Shown: positions 34,468 to 43,372 of the stretch, in pieces | Numbering within the stretch: the first letter of the stretch is position 1 | Layout of the letters: each line of letters begins with the position of its first letter | From: Pseudocitrobacter sp913778145 | Lineage (GTDB): Bacteria; Pseudomonadota; Gammaproteobacteria; Enterobacterales; Enterobacteriaceae | DNA length: 64,000 bases | Direction of reading: 5' to 3' | Assembly (NCBI GenBank): GCA_035726825.1 | Contig: JALNTX010000016.1 | Location: 1-64,000 of the forward strand | Program-made: the position numbers and the translations under genes | The notes under the pieces: model-generated | Told to the model about the DNA's origin: nothing | Database searches by the model: none | The model's input: the letters and a program-made list of their open reading frames with translations, nothing else

Positions 34468-35994
34468 CTAAACCAGCCGGAACACCGAAATAGCCGTTTT
34501 CAGTTCGCCGGTATAGCGCTGCTGCTGCTGCGCCACCTGCATGGTCTGCGCCACATGCTGAACGTTCTCCTGCACGCTGGCGTCAATGCTGGCGATACTG
34601 CCCTTCATTTGTATCACACTGGCGCGCTGTTGTTCGCTCATTGAAGAAAGGATCTCCAGTGAATCTTGCAAGCCTTCAATGTGCGTAATGATTGCCTCCA
34701 TGGTATTTCCTGCCAGCTCGACCTGTTCGGTGCCCTGATGCGTGCTTTTCACCGACGCGGCGATAAGTTGACGAATATCCTTCGCGGCTTCTTCGCATCG
34801 CAGCGCCAGGGATCGCACTTCCGCGGCGACAACCGCAAACCCTCGCCCATGCTCGCCCGCCCGCGCCGCTTCAACGGAGGCGTTTAACGACAGAATATGG
34901 GTCTGGAATGCGATACCGTCGATTAACTCCAGAATGCTATTAATCTGCTGCGACTCATCACGAATATGCATCATTGAATCGGTAGCGGCGCGGATATTTT
35001 CACCGCCCCGTCTTGCGACATCGCACGCCTTTAACACGCGCTTGCGCGCCTCGCTGGCTTGTTCACTGGTAAGCGATGCAGCACTGGCCAGTTGTTCCAT
35101 CGCGCTGGCAGCGATGGCAAGAGAATTTGCCTGATTGTCGGTTCGCTCAGATAACGCAGTATTGCGCTGCAAAATCGTTTGCGAGGCATCAAGCAGTTGG
35201 CCGACGGTGCCGCTCACCTGCTCCAGGGTGTTACGCATCGCACCAAGCGTACGGCTGAACGTGCGGGCGAACGGCGAATGGTTAACGTTAGACTCTCGTG
35301 CAAGCGTCAGGCTTCCTGGTTCACGATTAATGATTGCAGCCAGTTTCGCTACCTCACTGGCAGATACCGCATCGTGTTCCATACGCACCGCCAGAACCAC
35401 CAGGAAGAGGGTCTGCGCTACCACAAACGCACCATGCATCATCACCATATGCAGGCCTGTGTGCATAAAGATAACGATGTGATAGAGGTTATATTCCTGC
35501 AAATAGTTAAAAACTAAATGATGTACCGCGATAACGGCAGCACCCATTACTAATGGGCGCCAGTCGCGCCAGGCGAGCAACGCGGATAAAAGCACAAATA
35601 CAGAGAAGTGATATTCTGTTTCGCCCTCGCCAAGCTGAATAAGCAATGCGGAAAAAGCCATCAGGATAAACGCAAAAACCAATCTTGAAATTAAGCGTCC
35701 ACGGTAAAAAGAGGCCACAAGCGTTGCCAATATAGCTAACGGCGTTGCGAAAGAAAATGCCACGAGAGCGTCAGACGCCAACCAGCCTATCCCCTGCGAG
35801 ATGGCCCAAAGCAGCCATACCAGCGCCAGCATCTGGCCGTCGGCCCGCTGGCGAATAGACGAAACAGTGATACTTTCACGCAGCGATTCGCCAGCATCTG
35901 AATTGTTTGATTTATCCATATTGTTCCGCACTGTACAGGTAATGTTATTCATACGTTTAGCGCCATTAATAAGCGTAGAGAGTTTATTAATCAT
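34468..35994 (-). CDS. Chemoreceptor with six-helix membrane sensor
   Basis: A protein of up to 508 residues whose C-terminal half is a methyl-accepting signalling domain. The conserved tip reads IAFQTHILSLNASVEAARAG with EHGRGFAVVAAEVR. The N-terminal half has about six membrane helices in place of a periplasmic ligand domain, with histidines in AVHHLVFNY and FMHTGLHMVMMH. No HAMP domain is evident. The start is uncertain: ATGs at 35994, 35952 and 35919 are all possible, and none has a strong ribosome site. It lacks the usual C-terminal CheR/CheB pentapeptide; it ends TAISVFRLV. The signal is unknown; intramembrane or redox/gas sensing is conceivable. Confidence 0.85.
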   Translation of the reverse strand: MINKLSTLINGAKRMNNITCTVRNNMDKSNNSDAGESLRESITVSSIRQRADGQMLALVWLLWAISQGIGWLASDALVAFSFATPLAILATLVASFYRGRLISRLVFAFILMAFSALLIQLGEGETEYHFSVFVLLSALLAWRDWRPLVMGAAVIAVHHLVFNYLQEYNLYHIVIFMHTGLHMVMMHGAFVVAQTLFLVVLAVRMEHDAVSASEVAKLAAIINREPGSLTLARESNVNHSPFARTFSRTLGAMRNTLEQVSGTVGQLLDASQTILQRNTALSERTDNQANSLAIAASAMEQLASAASLTSEQASEARKRVLKACDVARRGGENIRAATDSMMHIRDESQQINSILELIDGIAFQTHILSLNASVEAARAGEHGRGFAVVAAEVRSLALRCEEAAKDIRQLIAASVKSTHQGTEQVELAGNTMEAIITHIEGLQDSLEILSSMSEQQRASVIQMKGSIASIDASVQENVQHVAQTMQVAQQQQRYTGELKTAISVFRLV

Positions 35995-36143
35995 TACCAG
36001 CGGAGGGAAAGAATATATTCTTTGCAGATGTTTTTATTACTACTTAATAAAGAGTAAAATTTAATTTAAAGCAGAGATAAATAATTGTGTTGTAGGGACG
36101 TATTTATCAGGAGAGAAGACTTAGGGGAAATGTGCGGTGTTTA

Positions 36144-36249
36144 CCCCCTCACCCTAACCCTCTCCCTCAAGGGAGAGGGAACCGACAGAGCCAGGGTTTA
36201 AGTGAGTGCGGTTTTCACCCTCTCCCAGGGGAGAGGGCGGGGTGAGGGG
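36144..36249. repeat. C-rich palindromic repeat, copy 2
   Basis: Outer arms CCCCTCACCCT / GGGGTGAGGGG with two inner CCCTCTCCC/GGGAGAGGG-type hairpins joined by about 30 bp ending GTTTT. It ends 2 bp from the exbD stop codon, so it forms the 3' end of the exbBD message. Confidence 0.9.
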
Positions 36250-36251
36250 CT

Positions 36252-36677
36252 TTACTTCGCCCCTGCGTGCTCTTCCCCTACCAGACCAATCTTCAGATAA
36301 CCAGCCTGATGCAGGGTGTCCATCACCTTCATCATCGTTTCATAGTCGACGGTTTTATCAGCGCGGAAGAAGATAGTGGTATCTTTCTTGCCTTCCGTCA
36401 GCGTGTTCAACGCATTCACCATGTTCTCATCGGTAATGGGGTCATTACCCAGGAACATCGACTTATCTGCTTTCACCGACAGGTAGACCGGTTTTTCCGG
36501 GCGCGGCTGCGGTTGGCTGGAGGACGCAGGCAGATTGACCTTCACATCCACCGTCGCCAGTGGCGCGGCAACCATGAAGATGATCAGCAAAACCAACATA
36601 ACGTCGATAAACGGCGTCACGTTGATTTCATGCATTTCGCCGTTATCGTCCAGATTTTCATTAAGACGCATTGCCAT
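36252..36677 (-). CDS. exbD: ExbD, TonB-system energiser
   Basis: A 141-residue inner membrane protein with one N-terminal helix bearing the essential Asp25 (TPFIDVMLVLLI), followed by a periplasmic domain. With ExbB it uses the proton gradient to drive TonB, which powers outer membrane uptake of siderophores and B12. It starts 6 bp after exbB. A palindromic repeat follows its stop directly. Confidence 0.97.
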   Translation of the reverse strand: MAMRLNENLDDNGEMHEINVTPFIDVMLVLLIIFMVAAPLATVDVKVNLPASSSQPQPRPEKPVYLSVKADKSMFLGNDPITDENMVNALNTLTEGKKDTTIFFRADKTVDYETMMKVMDTLHQAGYLKIGLVGEEHAGAK

Positions 36678-36683
36678 GGGGCA

Positions 36684-37418
36684 TCAACCTACTCGTAATT
36701 TCTGTGCGGAACGTACCGGCTGGGTCACACCGCTGGCGTGGAGGTCCAGGTCACGGCTTTGCAGCAGCAGAACCTGCGCAGCAACATCGCTGAGGTTTGC
36801 TTTATAGCTGCCAATCAGACGGGCGAAGACGTTATAGATAACCACCGCCGGAATCGCGGCAAACAGACCAATTGCGGTCGCCAGCAGCGCTTCTGCGATA
36901 CCCGGTGCAACAACTGCCAGGTTGGTGGTTTGCGTCTGCGCAATACCGATGAAGCTGTTCATGATACCCCAAACGGTACCGAACAGACCGACGAACGGGG
37001 AAATTGCGCCGATGGTCGCGAGATAACCGGTCCCGCGGCTCATACTACGGCTAACAAAGGCAACACGACGTTCCAGACGGAAGCCGGTACGCTCTTTAAT
37101 CCCTTCATTATCTTCTGAACCCGCAGAAAGCTCACGCTCGTCCTGCGCTTCATGAATCAGCTGTGTGCTTAGGCTTTTCGCGTGGAAGGCGGCGGCGATT
37201 TCGTGCGCCTGATCGATAGAGCGGGCTTCCGCTAACAGCTGCTGTTCGCGTTTGAGGCGACGCTTCTGGGAGAACAACTCTGCGCTCTTACTAAAGAAGA
37301 TGGCCCAGGTGACTACGGATGCCAGAATCAGGCCAATCATAACCACTTTAACAACGATGTCGGCATGATGATACATACCCCAAACGGAGAGATCCGCCTG
37401 CATCAAATTATTACCCAC
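36684..37418 (-). CDS. exbB: ExbB, TonB-system proton channel
   Basis: A 244-residue protein with three membrane helices, equal in length to E. coli ExbB when started at the GTG at 37418. That GTG has GGAGA 6 nt upstream and gives VGNNLMQADLSVWGMYHHAD; the in-frame start at 37436 adds six unconserved residues. GAISPFVGLFGTVWGIMNSF and the Thr-containing third helix LLATAIGLFAAIPAV form the pore. It is the first gene of exbBD, with a Fur-like box upstream, and diverges from metC. Confidence 0.97.
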   Translation of the reverse strand: MGNNLMQADLSVWGMYHHADIVVKVVMIGLILASVVTWAIFFSKSAELFSQKRRLKREQQLLAEARSIDQAHEIAAAFHAKSLSTQLIHEAQDERELSAGSEDNEGIKERTGFRLERRVAFVSRSMSRGTGYLATIGAISPFVGLFGTVWGIMNSFIGIAQTQTTNLAVVAPGIAEALLATAIGLFAAIPAVVIYNVFARLIGSYKANLSDVAAQVLLLQSRDLDLHASGVTQPVRSAQKLRVG

Positions 37419-37481
37419 TCTGTATCTCCAGGACATAAATCACAAAATCTGAGCACAATAATATCAAAACGCCGTCGAATT

Positions 37482-37500
37482 GATAGTAGTTCTCATTAGT
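37482..37500 (-). promoter_or_regulatory. Fur-like box upstream of exbB
   Basis: On the minus strand ACTAATGAGAACTACTATC matches the 19-bp Fur consensus at 13 positions. It lies 64 bp before the exbB GTG. Iron repression of exbBD is known in E. coli. Confidence 0.75.
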
Positions 37501-37633
37501 ATTTACATAGTGACTCAAATCATACTTATTTTCCTTGCGCTTACGCAGTAAAAAAGTCACCACCACGATTTTTGAGAAATTTTCTGCTTTATATCGTGCG
37601 GGCGGGTACATCTTGCAACAATCGTGATAGTTT

Positions 37634-37649
37634 AGACGTCCAGACGTAT
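37634..37649 (+). promoter_or_regulatory. MetJ operator (two met boxes)
   Basis: AGACGTCC and AGACGTAT stand in tandem without a gap; each matches the 8-bp met box AGACGTCT in six or seven positions. They lie 20 bp before the metC start, as expected for MetJ repression with S-adenosylmethionine. Confidence 0.85.
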
Positions 37650-37668
37650 AAAAATAGGTAGGAGAGAG

Positions 37669-38856
37669 ATGGCAGATAAGCACCTTGATACCGCGCTGGT
37701 CAACGCCGGGCGGAGTAAAAAGTACACGCAGGGTTCGGTAAACAGCGTCATTCAGCGCGCTTCCTCGCTGGTGTTCGACACCGTTGAAGCGAAGAAACAT
37801 GCCACCCGCAACCGCGCGAAAGGCGAACTCTTCTACGGGCGTCGCGGCACCCTCACCCACTTCTCATTGCAGGAAGCGATGTGCGAGCTGGAAGGCGGCG
37901 CGGGCTGCGCCCTCTTCCCTTGCGGCGCCGCGGCGGTCGCCAATACGATTCTGGCGTTTGTTGAACAGGGCGATCATGTGTTGATGACCAATACCGCCTA
38001 TGAGCCGAGCCAGGATTTTTGCACCAAAATTCTGGGGAAACTGGGTGTCACCACCAGCTGGTTCGACCCGTTGATTGGCAGCGACATCGCGCGCCTGATT
38101 CAGCCCAACACCAAAGTGGTTTTCCTGGAATCTCCCGGTTCAATCACCATGGAAGTTCATGATGTTCCGGCGATCGTCGCCGCCGTGCGCAGCGTAGCGC
38201 CGGAGGCGATCATTATGATCGACAACACCTGGGCGGCGGGGGTGCTGTTTAAAGCACTCGATTTCGGAATCGATATCTCAATTCAGGCGGGCACAAAGTA
38301 CCTGATTGGCCACTCAGATGCGATGGTCGGTACCGCGGTATCGAACGAACGCTGCTGGGCGCAACTGCGCGAAAACGCGTATCTGATGGGCCAGATGCTG
38401 GATGCGGACACCGCCTACATGACCAGCCGCGGCTTGCGTACACTTGGCGTGCGCCTGCGTCAGCATCACGAAAGCAGCCTGAAAATTGCCGAATGGCTGG
38501 AACAGCAGCCGCAGGTTGCGCGGGTAAATCATCCAGCGCTGCCGGGCAGTAAAGGTCACGAATACTGGAAACGTGATTTTACAGGCAGCAGCGGTTTGTT
38601 CTCCTTCGTGCTGAATAAGCGTTTAACCGATACCGAGCTTTCGACTTATCTCGACAACTTCTCCCTGTTCAGCATGGCCTACTCATGGGGTGGCTTTGAA
38701 TCGCTGATTCTGCCAAACCAGCCAGAACAGCTGGCGGAGATTCGCCCTGGCGGCGAAGTCGACTTTACCGGCACCCTTATTCGCTTACATATTGGTTTAG
38801 AAAACATTGACGATCTTATCGCGGATTTAGCAGCAGGCTTCGCGCGTATTGTGTAA
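37669..38856 (+). CDS. metC: Cystathionine beta-lyase MetC
   Basis: A 395-residue PLP-dependent enzyme of the Cys/Met family. Lys210 (IQAGTKYLIGHSDAM) is the cofactor lysine; LFPCGAAAVANTILAFVEQGDH and IMIDNTWAAG are conserved around the cofactor. It converts cystathionine to homocysteine, pyruvate and ammonia in methionine synthesis. Ribosome site GGAGAGAG precedes the ATG. MetJ boxes lie upstream; exbB is divergent. A REP-like hairpin follows. Confidence 0.97.
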   Translation: MADKHLDTALVNAGRSKKYTQGSVNSVIQRASSLVFDTVEAKKHATRNRAKGELFYGRRGTLTHFSLQEAMCELEGGAGCALFPCGAAAVANTILAFVEQGDHVLMTNTAYEPSQDFCTKILGKLGVTTSWFDPLIGSDIARLIQPNTKVVFLESPGSITMEVHDVPAIVAAVRSVAPEAIIMIDNTWAAGVLFKALDFGIDISIQAGTKYLIGHSDAMVGTAVSNERCWAQLRENAYLMGQMLDADTAYMTSRGLRTLGVRLRQHHESSLKIAEWLEQQPQVARVNHPALPGSKGHEYWKRDFTGSSGLFSFVLNKRLTDTELSTYLDNFSLFSMAYSWGGFESLILPNQPEQLAEIRPGGEVDFTGTLIRLHIGLENIDDLIADLAAGFARIV

Positions 38857-38867
38857 AATAGCCTCAG

Positions 38868-38891
38868 GCCCGGCGGCATATCGCCTCGGGC
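38868..38891 (+). repeat. REP-like hairpin after metC
   Basis: GCCCGGCG-GCATAT-CGCCTCGGGC, an imperfect palindrome of REP type 11 bp after the metC stop. The remaining 218 bp to yghB show no other clear element. Confidence 0.65.
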
Positions 38892-39109
38892 TGTCTGGTT
38901 AGCAATGTTCCTGGAAAAGCGCACCGCGTGTTTTCAGGATTTTGAGAACAGTCTGGCTGCCGAATTGCCAGAACATCCCGGCGTAAACCCTTTTGCTCAG
39001 GTTGTTCTTATTCCTGAACAGCGGCGCGCGCGTTGTTGCGCGAGGGATCAAAGAGTTTCAGGCAATTCGGGAGTACAATACACGAAAATGCTGTTCCACA
39101 GGAAAGTCC

Positions 39110-39769
39110 ATGGTCGTCATTCAAGATATTGTCGCCGCGCTCTGGCAGCATGACTTTGCCGCGCTGGCGAATCCTCACGTTGTGGGGGTGGTTTATCTGG
39201 TCATGTTTGCCACGCTGTTTTTAGAAAACGGGTTGCTTCCGGCCTCCTTTCTGCCGGGCGATAGCCTGTTGCTGCTCGCAGGCGCGCTCATCGCCAAAGG
39301 GGTGATGGGGTTCGTGCCAACGGTGATCATTCTGACGACCGCCGCCAGCCTTGGCTGCTGGCTGAGCTACATCCAGGGGCGCTGGCTAGGTAACACCCGT
39401 ACGGTGAAAGGCTGGCTCTCGCAATTGCCGGATAAATACCATCAACGTGCAACCTGCATGTTCGATCGTCACGGCCTGCTGGCGCTGCTCGCCGGGCGTT
39501 TCCTGGCGTTCGTACGTACGCTGCTGCCAACCATGGCGGGTATTTCCGGGCTGCCTAACCGCCGCTTCCAGTTCTTTAACTGGCTGAGCGCGCTACTGTG
39601 GGTAGGCGTCGTTACCAGCCTCGGCTACGCAATCAGCATGATTCCGTTTGTTAAACGTCATGAAGATCAGGTGATGACCTTCCTGATGATCCTGCCTATT
39701 TTTCTGCTGGTTGCCGGGCTGCTCGGTACGCTGGTGGTGGTGATTAAGAAAAAATATTGCAGCGCCTGA
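39110..39769 (+). CDS. yghB: DedA family inner membrane protein YghB
   Basis: A 219-residue DedA protein, the same length as in E. coli from the ATG at 39110 (MVVIQDIVAALWQHDF). Upstream in-frame starts lack conservation. The family motifs FLENGLLPASFLPGDSLLLLAG and GRFLAFVRTLLPTMAGIS are intact, with the key acidic and Arg residues. With YqjA it supports membrane homeostasis, cell division and proton-dependent drug resistance. The stop codon lies in the loop of its own terminator hairpin. Confidence 0.95.
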   Translation: MVVIQDIVAALWQHDFAALANPHVVGVVYLVMFATLFLENGLLPASFLPGDSLLLLAGALIAKGVMGFVPTVIILTTAASLGCWLSYIQGRWLGNTRTVKGWLSQLPDKYHQRATCMFDRHGLLALLAGRFLAFVRTLLPTMAGISGLPNRRFQFFNWLSALLWVGVVTSLGYAISMIPFVKRHEDQVMTFLMILPIFLLVAGLLGTLVVVIKKKYCSA

Positions 39770-39781
39770 GGGCGCTGCTTT
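39759..39781 (+). terminator. yghB terminator overlapping the stop codon
   Basis: GCAGCGCC (39759-39766), loop TGAG, GGCGCTGC (39771-39778), then TTT. The TGA stop (39767-39769) is in the loop, so the stem includes the last coding codons. Confidence 0.75.
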
Positions 39782-39802
39782 CGAAGCCGGATGCGCTTTG
39801 AA

Positions 39803-39834
39803 GCCGGATGGCGCTGCGCTTATCCGGCCTACAA
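39803..39834 (+). repeat. REP element
   Basis: GCCGGATGGCGCTGCGC...TTATCCGGCCTAC is a canonical Y-type REP. A partial copy, GCCGGATGCGCTTTG, directly precedes it (39786-39800). It lies between the convergent yghB and yqhC. Confidence 0.9.
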
Positions 39835-39853
39835 GGCCTACAGGGCCTCTTGC

Positions 39854-40753
39854 CTAAACGATTTGAATCGCGCGCAATCGCGCCGCATCCTCTCCCGGCG
39901 TAATACCGAAATAGCGTTTGAACTCCCGGCTAAACTGCGATGCGCTTTCATATCCCACCTGCATTGCCGCTGCGCTCGCTTTTAATCCATCATGCACCAT
40001 CATCATGCGCGCTTTGTGCAGGCGATAGGTTTTCAGGTACTGCAACGGTGACGTGCTGGTCACCGATTTAAAGTTATGATGAAACGCCGACAGGCTCATA
40101 TTGGCTTCCGCCGCCAGCTGGTCGACGCTCAGGTTTTCGGTGTACTGGCTTTCGATACGTTTCAGTACCCGGCTTATCTGGCTGAAATGCGTCTGGCGGC
40201 TGACCAGCGCCAACAGCGCCCCACCGCGCGGCCCGGTGAGTACATAAAACAACATTTCGCGGATAATCTGTTTGCCGAGGATGCGTGCTTCAAGCGGGCG
40301 TTCCATGACATCCAGCAGGCGCTCGGCTGCACACAGGATCTCATCAGAGAGCGTTGCCGAGTTAATGCCGCTCGCCGCCATTGCGGGCTGGAAGCGTTCA
40401 TCTTCCCCGATATCCATCAACAGCTCCTGCAGCTGTAAAATATCGACGTTCAGACGCAACCCGGCCAGCGGCGCGGCCTCTGTGGCAAAGGTTTCACACT
40501 CAAACGGTAGCGGCACCGTCAGCAGTAAATATTCATTGGCGTCGTAGCGGAAGGTGCGTTCATTGATATAGCCAATCTTATAGCCAGAAAAGAGAAATAT
40601 AATCCCAGGACGGTACATAACAGGCGTACGAGCGGCAGGCTGCGTACCGTAGATAAGCTGGATATCCGGCACCAAAGCACTGAGCTTTTGCTCATTACTT
40701 TTCAGTGACTTAACTTTATCCGTTAGCAATGCACAAATCTCTTCCCGGTTCAT
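39854..40753 (-). CDS. yqhC: AraC-type activator YqhC
   Basis: A 299-residue AraC/XylS regulator. The N-terminal part (about 1-180) is the effector domain of the AraC_N type (GKQIIREMLFYVLTGPRG). The C-terminal double helix-turn-helix includes LSVDQLAAEANMSLSAFHHNFK and VGYESASQFSREFKRYFGITP. In E. coli YqhC activates yqhD-dkgA in response to furfural and other aldehydes. Here it is likewise divergent from yqhD across 198 bp. A small inverted repeat GGTAGC-N7-GCTACC lies at 40899-40917 in that gap. Confidence 0.95.
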   Translation of the reverse strand: MNREEICALLTDKVKSLKSNEQKLSALVPDIQLIYGTQPAARTPVMYRPGIIFLFSGYKIGYINERTFRYDANEYLLLTVPLPFECETFATEAAPLAGLRLNVDILQLQELLMDIGEDERFQPAMAASGINSATLSDEILCAAERLLDVMERPLEARILGKQIIREMLFYVLTGPRGGALLALVSRQTHFSQISRVLKRIESQYTENLSVDQLAAEANMSLSAFHHNFKSVTSTSPLQYLKTYRLHKARMMMVHDGLKASAAAMQVGYESASQFSREFKRYFGITPGEDAARLRAIQIV

Positions 40754-40951
40754 ATCCCCACTCTTCCGCCAGATTAATTCAGGCTTTCATTGTTGACCTT
40801 TTCGCTACTTTTCTCCAGCCCTATGGAGAAATGGGCAAGACATAGGCAGGAATGTGCATTGAGAGGAGCGCCCCCAAAGACCACAATAGTCGTCATCCGG
40901 TAGCCACGGTTGCTACCCACTTTTTCTATCCTCCGATGAAGGAAACGAGCC

Positions 40952-42115
40952 ATGTTTAATTTTGATCTGCATACCCCAACCCGCATTCTTTTCGGTAAAG
41001 GCGTTATTGAAAATCTGCGTGCGCAAATTCCGGCGGATGCTCGCGTTCTGGTGACCTACGGCGGCGGCAGCGTGAAAAAAACCGGCGTACTGGACCAGGT
41101 GTTAACCGCGCTGAAAGGTCTGGACGTTCGCGAGTTTGGCGGTATTGAACCAAACCCGTCTTATGAAACGCTGATGAACGCGGTGAAAATTGCCCGCGAC
41201 GAAAAAATCACGTTCCTGCTGGCCGTTGGCGGCGGTTCCGTGCTGGATGGCACCAAATTTATCGCGGCGGCTGCGCATTACGATGCGTCTATCGACCCCT
41301 GGGAAATTCTGGAAACTTACGGCAGCAAGGTAAACAGCGCGATTCCGATGGGTTCCGTTCTCACTCTGCCGGCAACCGGTTCTGAATCCAATAAAGGTGC
41401 AGTTATTTCCCGTAAAACGACCGGTGACAAACGTGCCTTTATGTCGCCGCACGTGCAGCCGGTCTTCGCGATTCTGGACCCGGTTTATACCTACACCCTG
41501 CCACCGCGCCAGGTAGCCAACGGTGTGGTGGATGCCTTCGTGCACACGGTCGAACAGTACGTCACTTATCCGGTAAACGGCAAAATTCAGGATCGCTTCG
41601 CGGAAGGTATTCTGCTGACGCTGGTTGAAGATGGCCCGAAAGCGCTGAAAGAACCTGAAAACTACGATGTTCGCGCCAATATTATGTGGGCGGCAACCCA
41701 GGCGTTAAACGGCCTGATTGGCGCAGGCGTGCCGCAGGACTGGGCAACTCACATGCTGGGCCACGAACTGACCGCCATGCACGGCCTCGACCACGCACAG
41801 ACGCTGGCTATCGTGCTGCCTGCCCTGTGGAATGAAAAACGTGACACTAAACGCGCCAAACTGCTGCAATACGCCGAACGCGTCTGGAACATCACCGAAG
41901 GTTCCGATGATGCGCGTATCGACGCCGCCATCGCCGCCACCCGTAATTTCTTCGAGCAAATGGGCGTACCGACTCGCTTGTCCGATTACGGGCTGGACGG
42001 CAGCTCCATCCCGGCGCTGCTGAAAAAACTCGAAGAACACGGCATGACAAAACTGGGTGAAAATCAGGATATTACCCTTGAAGTAAGCCGTCGCATTTAC
42101 GAAGCGGCACGTTAA
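40952..42115 (+). CDS. yqhD: NADPH-dependent aldehyde reductase YqhD
   Basis: A 387-residue iron/zinc-type alcohol dehydrogenase. The metal ligands Asp194, His198, His267 and His281 are all present (GVVDAFVHTV, QDWATHMLGHE, GLDHAQT). GGGS (37-40) forms the NADPH site. It reduces a broad range of aldehydes, including those from lipid peroxidation and furfural. An intrinsic terminator lies between it and dkgA. Confidence 0.97.
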   Translation: MFNFDLHTPTRILFGKGVIENLRAQIPADARVLVTYGGGSVKKTGVLDQVLTALKGLDVREFGGIEPNPSYETLMNAVKIARDEKITFLLAVGGGSVLDGTKFIAAAAHYDASIDPWEILETYGSKVNSAIPMGSVLTLPATGSESNKGAVISRKTTGDKRAFMSPHVQPVFAILDPVYTYTLPPRQVANGVVDAFVHTVEQYVTYPVNGKIQDRFAEGILLTLVEDGPKALKEPENYDVRANIMWAATQALNGLIGAGVPQDWATHMLGHELTAMHGLDHAQTLAIVLPALWNEKRDTKRAKLLQYAERVWNITEGSDDARIDAAIAATRNFFEQMGVPTRLSDYGLDGSSIPALLKKLEEHGMTKLGENQDITLEVSRRIYEAAR

Positions 42116-42124
42116 TCCCCACCC

Positions 42125-42164
42125 AAAGCCAGACCTAAGTCTTTAGCGTCTGGCTTTCGTTTTT
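42125..42164 (+). terminator. Intrinsic terminator between yqhD and dkgA
   Basis: Perfect 10-bp arms AAAGCCAGAC / GTCTGGCTTT with a 13-nt loop, followed by CGTTTTT. It starts 10 bp after the yqhD stop. Read-through or a separate promoter must supply dkgA. Confidence 0.88.
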
Positions 42165-42245
42165 GCATATTTCGACCAGAATTGATCTTACAAATCTTAT
42201 CAGGCCCACTGTGCTGATAAGCAATAGAGAGAAAAGGAGAAATGC

Positions 42246-43073
42246 ATGACACATCCAACCGTAATCAAACTCCAGGACGGCAACGTGATGCCGCAGCTGG
42301 GTCTCGGCGTGTGGAAAGCAAGCAACGAGGAGGTTGTCACCGTGATTCATAAAGCGCTGGAGGTCGGGTATCGCTCGATTGATACCGCCACCGCCTACAA
42401 GAACGAAGATGGCGTGGGTCAGGCGCTGAAAAGCGCGGGCGTTCCGCGCGAAGAGCTGTTTATCACCACTAAACTGTGGAACGACGATCAGAAACGCCCG
42501 GCCGAGGCGCTACAGGAAAGCCTCGATAAACTCCAGCTGGATTATCTCGATCTCTACCTGATGCACTGGCCGGTTCCCGCTATCGATCACTACGTGGACG
42601 CGTGGAAAGGAATGATTGAGTTGCAAAAACAAGGGCTGGTAAAAAGCATCGGCGTCTGCAACTTCCAGGTGAATCACCTGCAACGCATTATCGATGAAAC
42701 CGGCGTCGCCCCGGTCATCAACCAGATTGAACTGCATCCATTGATGCAGCAGCGCCAGCTGCATGCGTGGAACGCGACGCACAAAATTCAAACCGAATCC
42801 TGGAGCCCGCTGGCTCAGGGCGGCGAAGGCGTATTCGATCAAAAAATCATTCGTGAACTGGCGGATAAATACGGCAAAACACCGGCGCAAATCGTCATTC
42901 GCTGGCACCTGGATAACGGACTGGTGGTTATCCCGAAATCCGTCACACCGGCGCGTATTGCCGCCAACTTCGACGTCTGGGATTTCCGTCTTGATAAAGA
43001 CGAGCTGGGCGAAATCGCCAAACTGGATAAAGGAAAACGTCTGGGGCCAGACCCGGATCAGTTCGGCGGTTAA
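42246..43073 (+). CDS. dkgA: 2,5-diketo-D-gluconate / methylglyoxal reductase DkgA
   Basis: A 275-residue aldo-keto reductase. The catalytic tetrad Asp46 (SIDTATA), Tyr51, Lys76 (TTKLW) and His107 (LMHWP) is complete. NADPH-binding IPKSVTPARIAANFDVWDF is near the C terminus. It reduces 2,5-diketogluconate, methylglyoxal and beta-keto esters. Its start lies 130 bp after yqhD, as a likely YqhC regulon member. A hairpin of 9-bp arms (43084-43105) follows the stop. Confidence 0.96.
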   Translation: MTHPTVIKLQDGNVMPQLGLGVWKASNEEVVTVIHKALEVGYRSIDTATAYKNEDGVGQALKSAGVPREELFITTKLWNDDQKRPAEALQESLDKLQLDYLDLYLMHWPVPAIDHYVDAWKGMIELQKQGLVKSIGVCNFQVNHLQRIIDETGVAPVINQIELHPLMQQRQLHAWNATHKIQTESWSPLAQGGEGVFDQKIIRELADKYGKTPAQIVIRWHLDNGLVVIPKSVTPARIAANFDVWDFRLDKDELGEIAKLDKGKRLGPDPDQFGG

Positions 43074-43083
43074 TCACCTCTCC

Positions 43084-43105
43084 CTGGCGTGGGCAACCAC
43101 GTCAG
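43084..43105 (+). terminator. Hairpin after dkgA
   Basis: CTGGCGTGG-GCAA-CCACGTCAG, 9-bp arms with one mismatch, 10 bp after the dkgA stop. There is no U-tract. The following 267 bp to the permease are AT-rich; no operator was recognised. Confidence 0.55.
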
Positions 43106-43372
43106 GTATCCCCCTCAAATAAATTCACCCAATTAATAAATTCACCATCTTTAATTTATTTAAATTATTATTCCGTATTTTTCATATCGTTTTTATTATT
43201 TCGAAAACAATTATCATCTCTCGATCAAAGAATATTCTCACGACAATAGCGCACAATTCATCATAACGGCGTTGATCTGTAATGCATCCTGCCGCGGTTG
43301 AACTGAATAACCATCTGATCCTGATGGAATTATTCCGAGTACTTATAAATCATTTTAAATGAGTATCTTGTC

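Noticed and set aside
40899..40917. GGTAGC-N7-GCTACC as the YqhC operator
   Set aside because: Short arms and no comparison available; AraC-type proteins usually bind direct repeats, so it is mentioned only in the yqhC entry.
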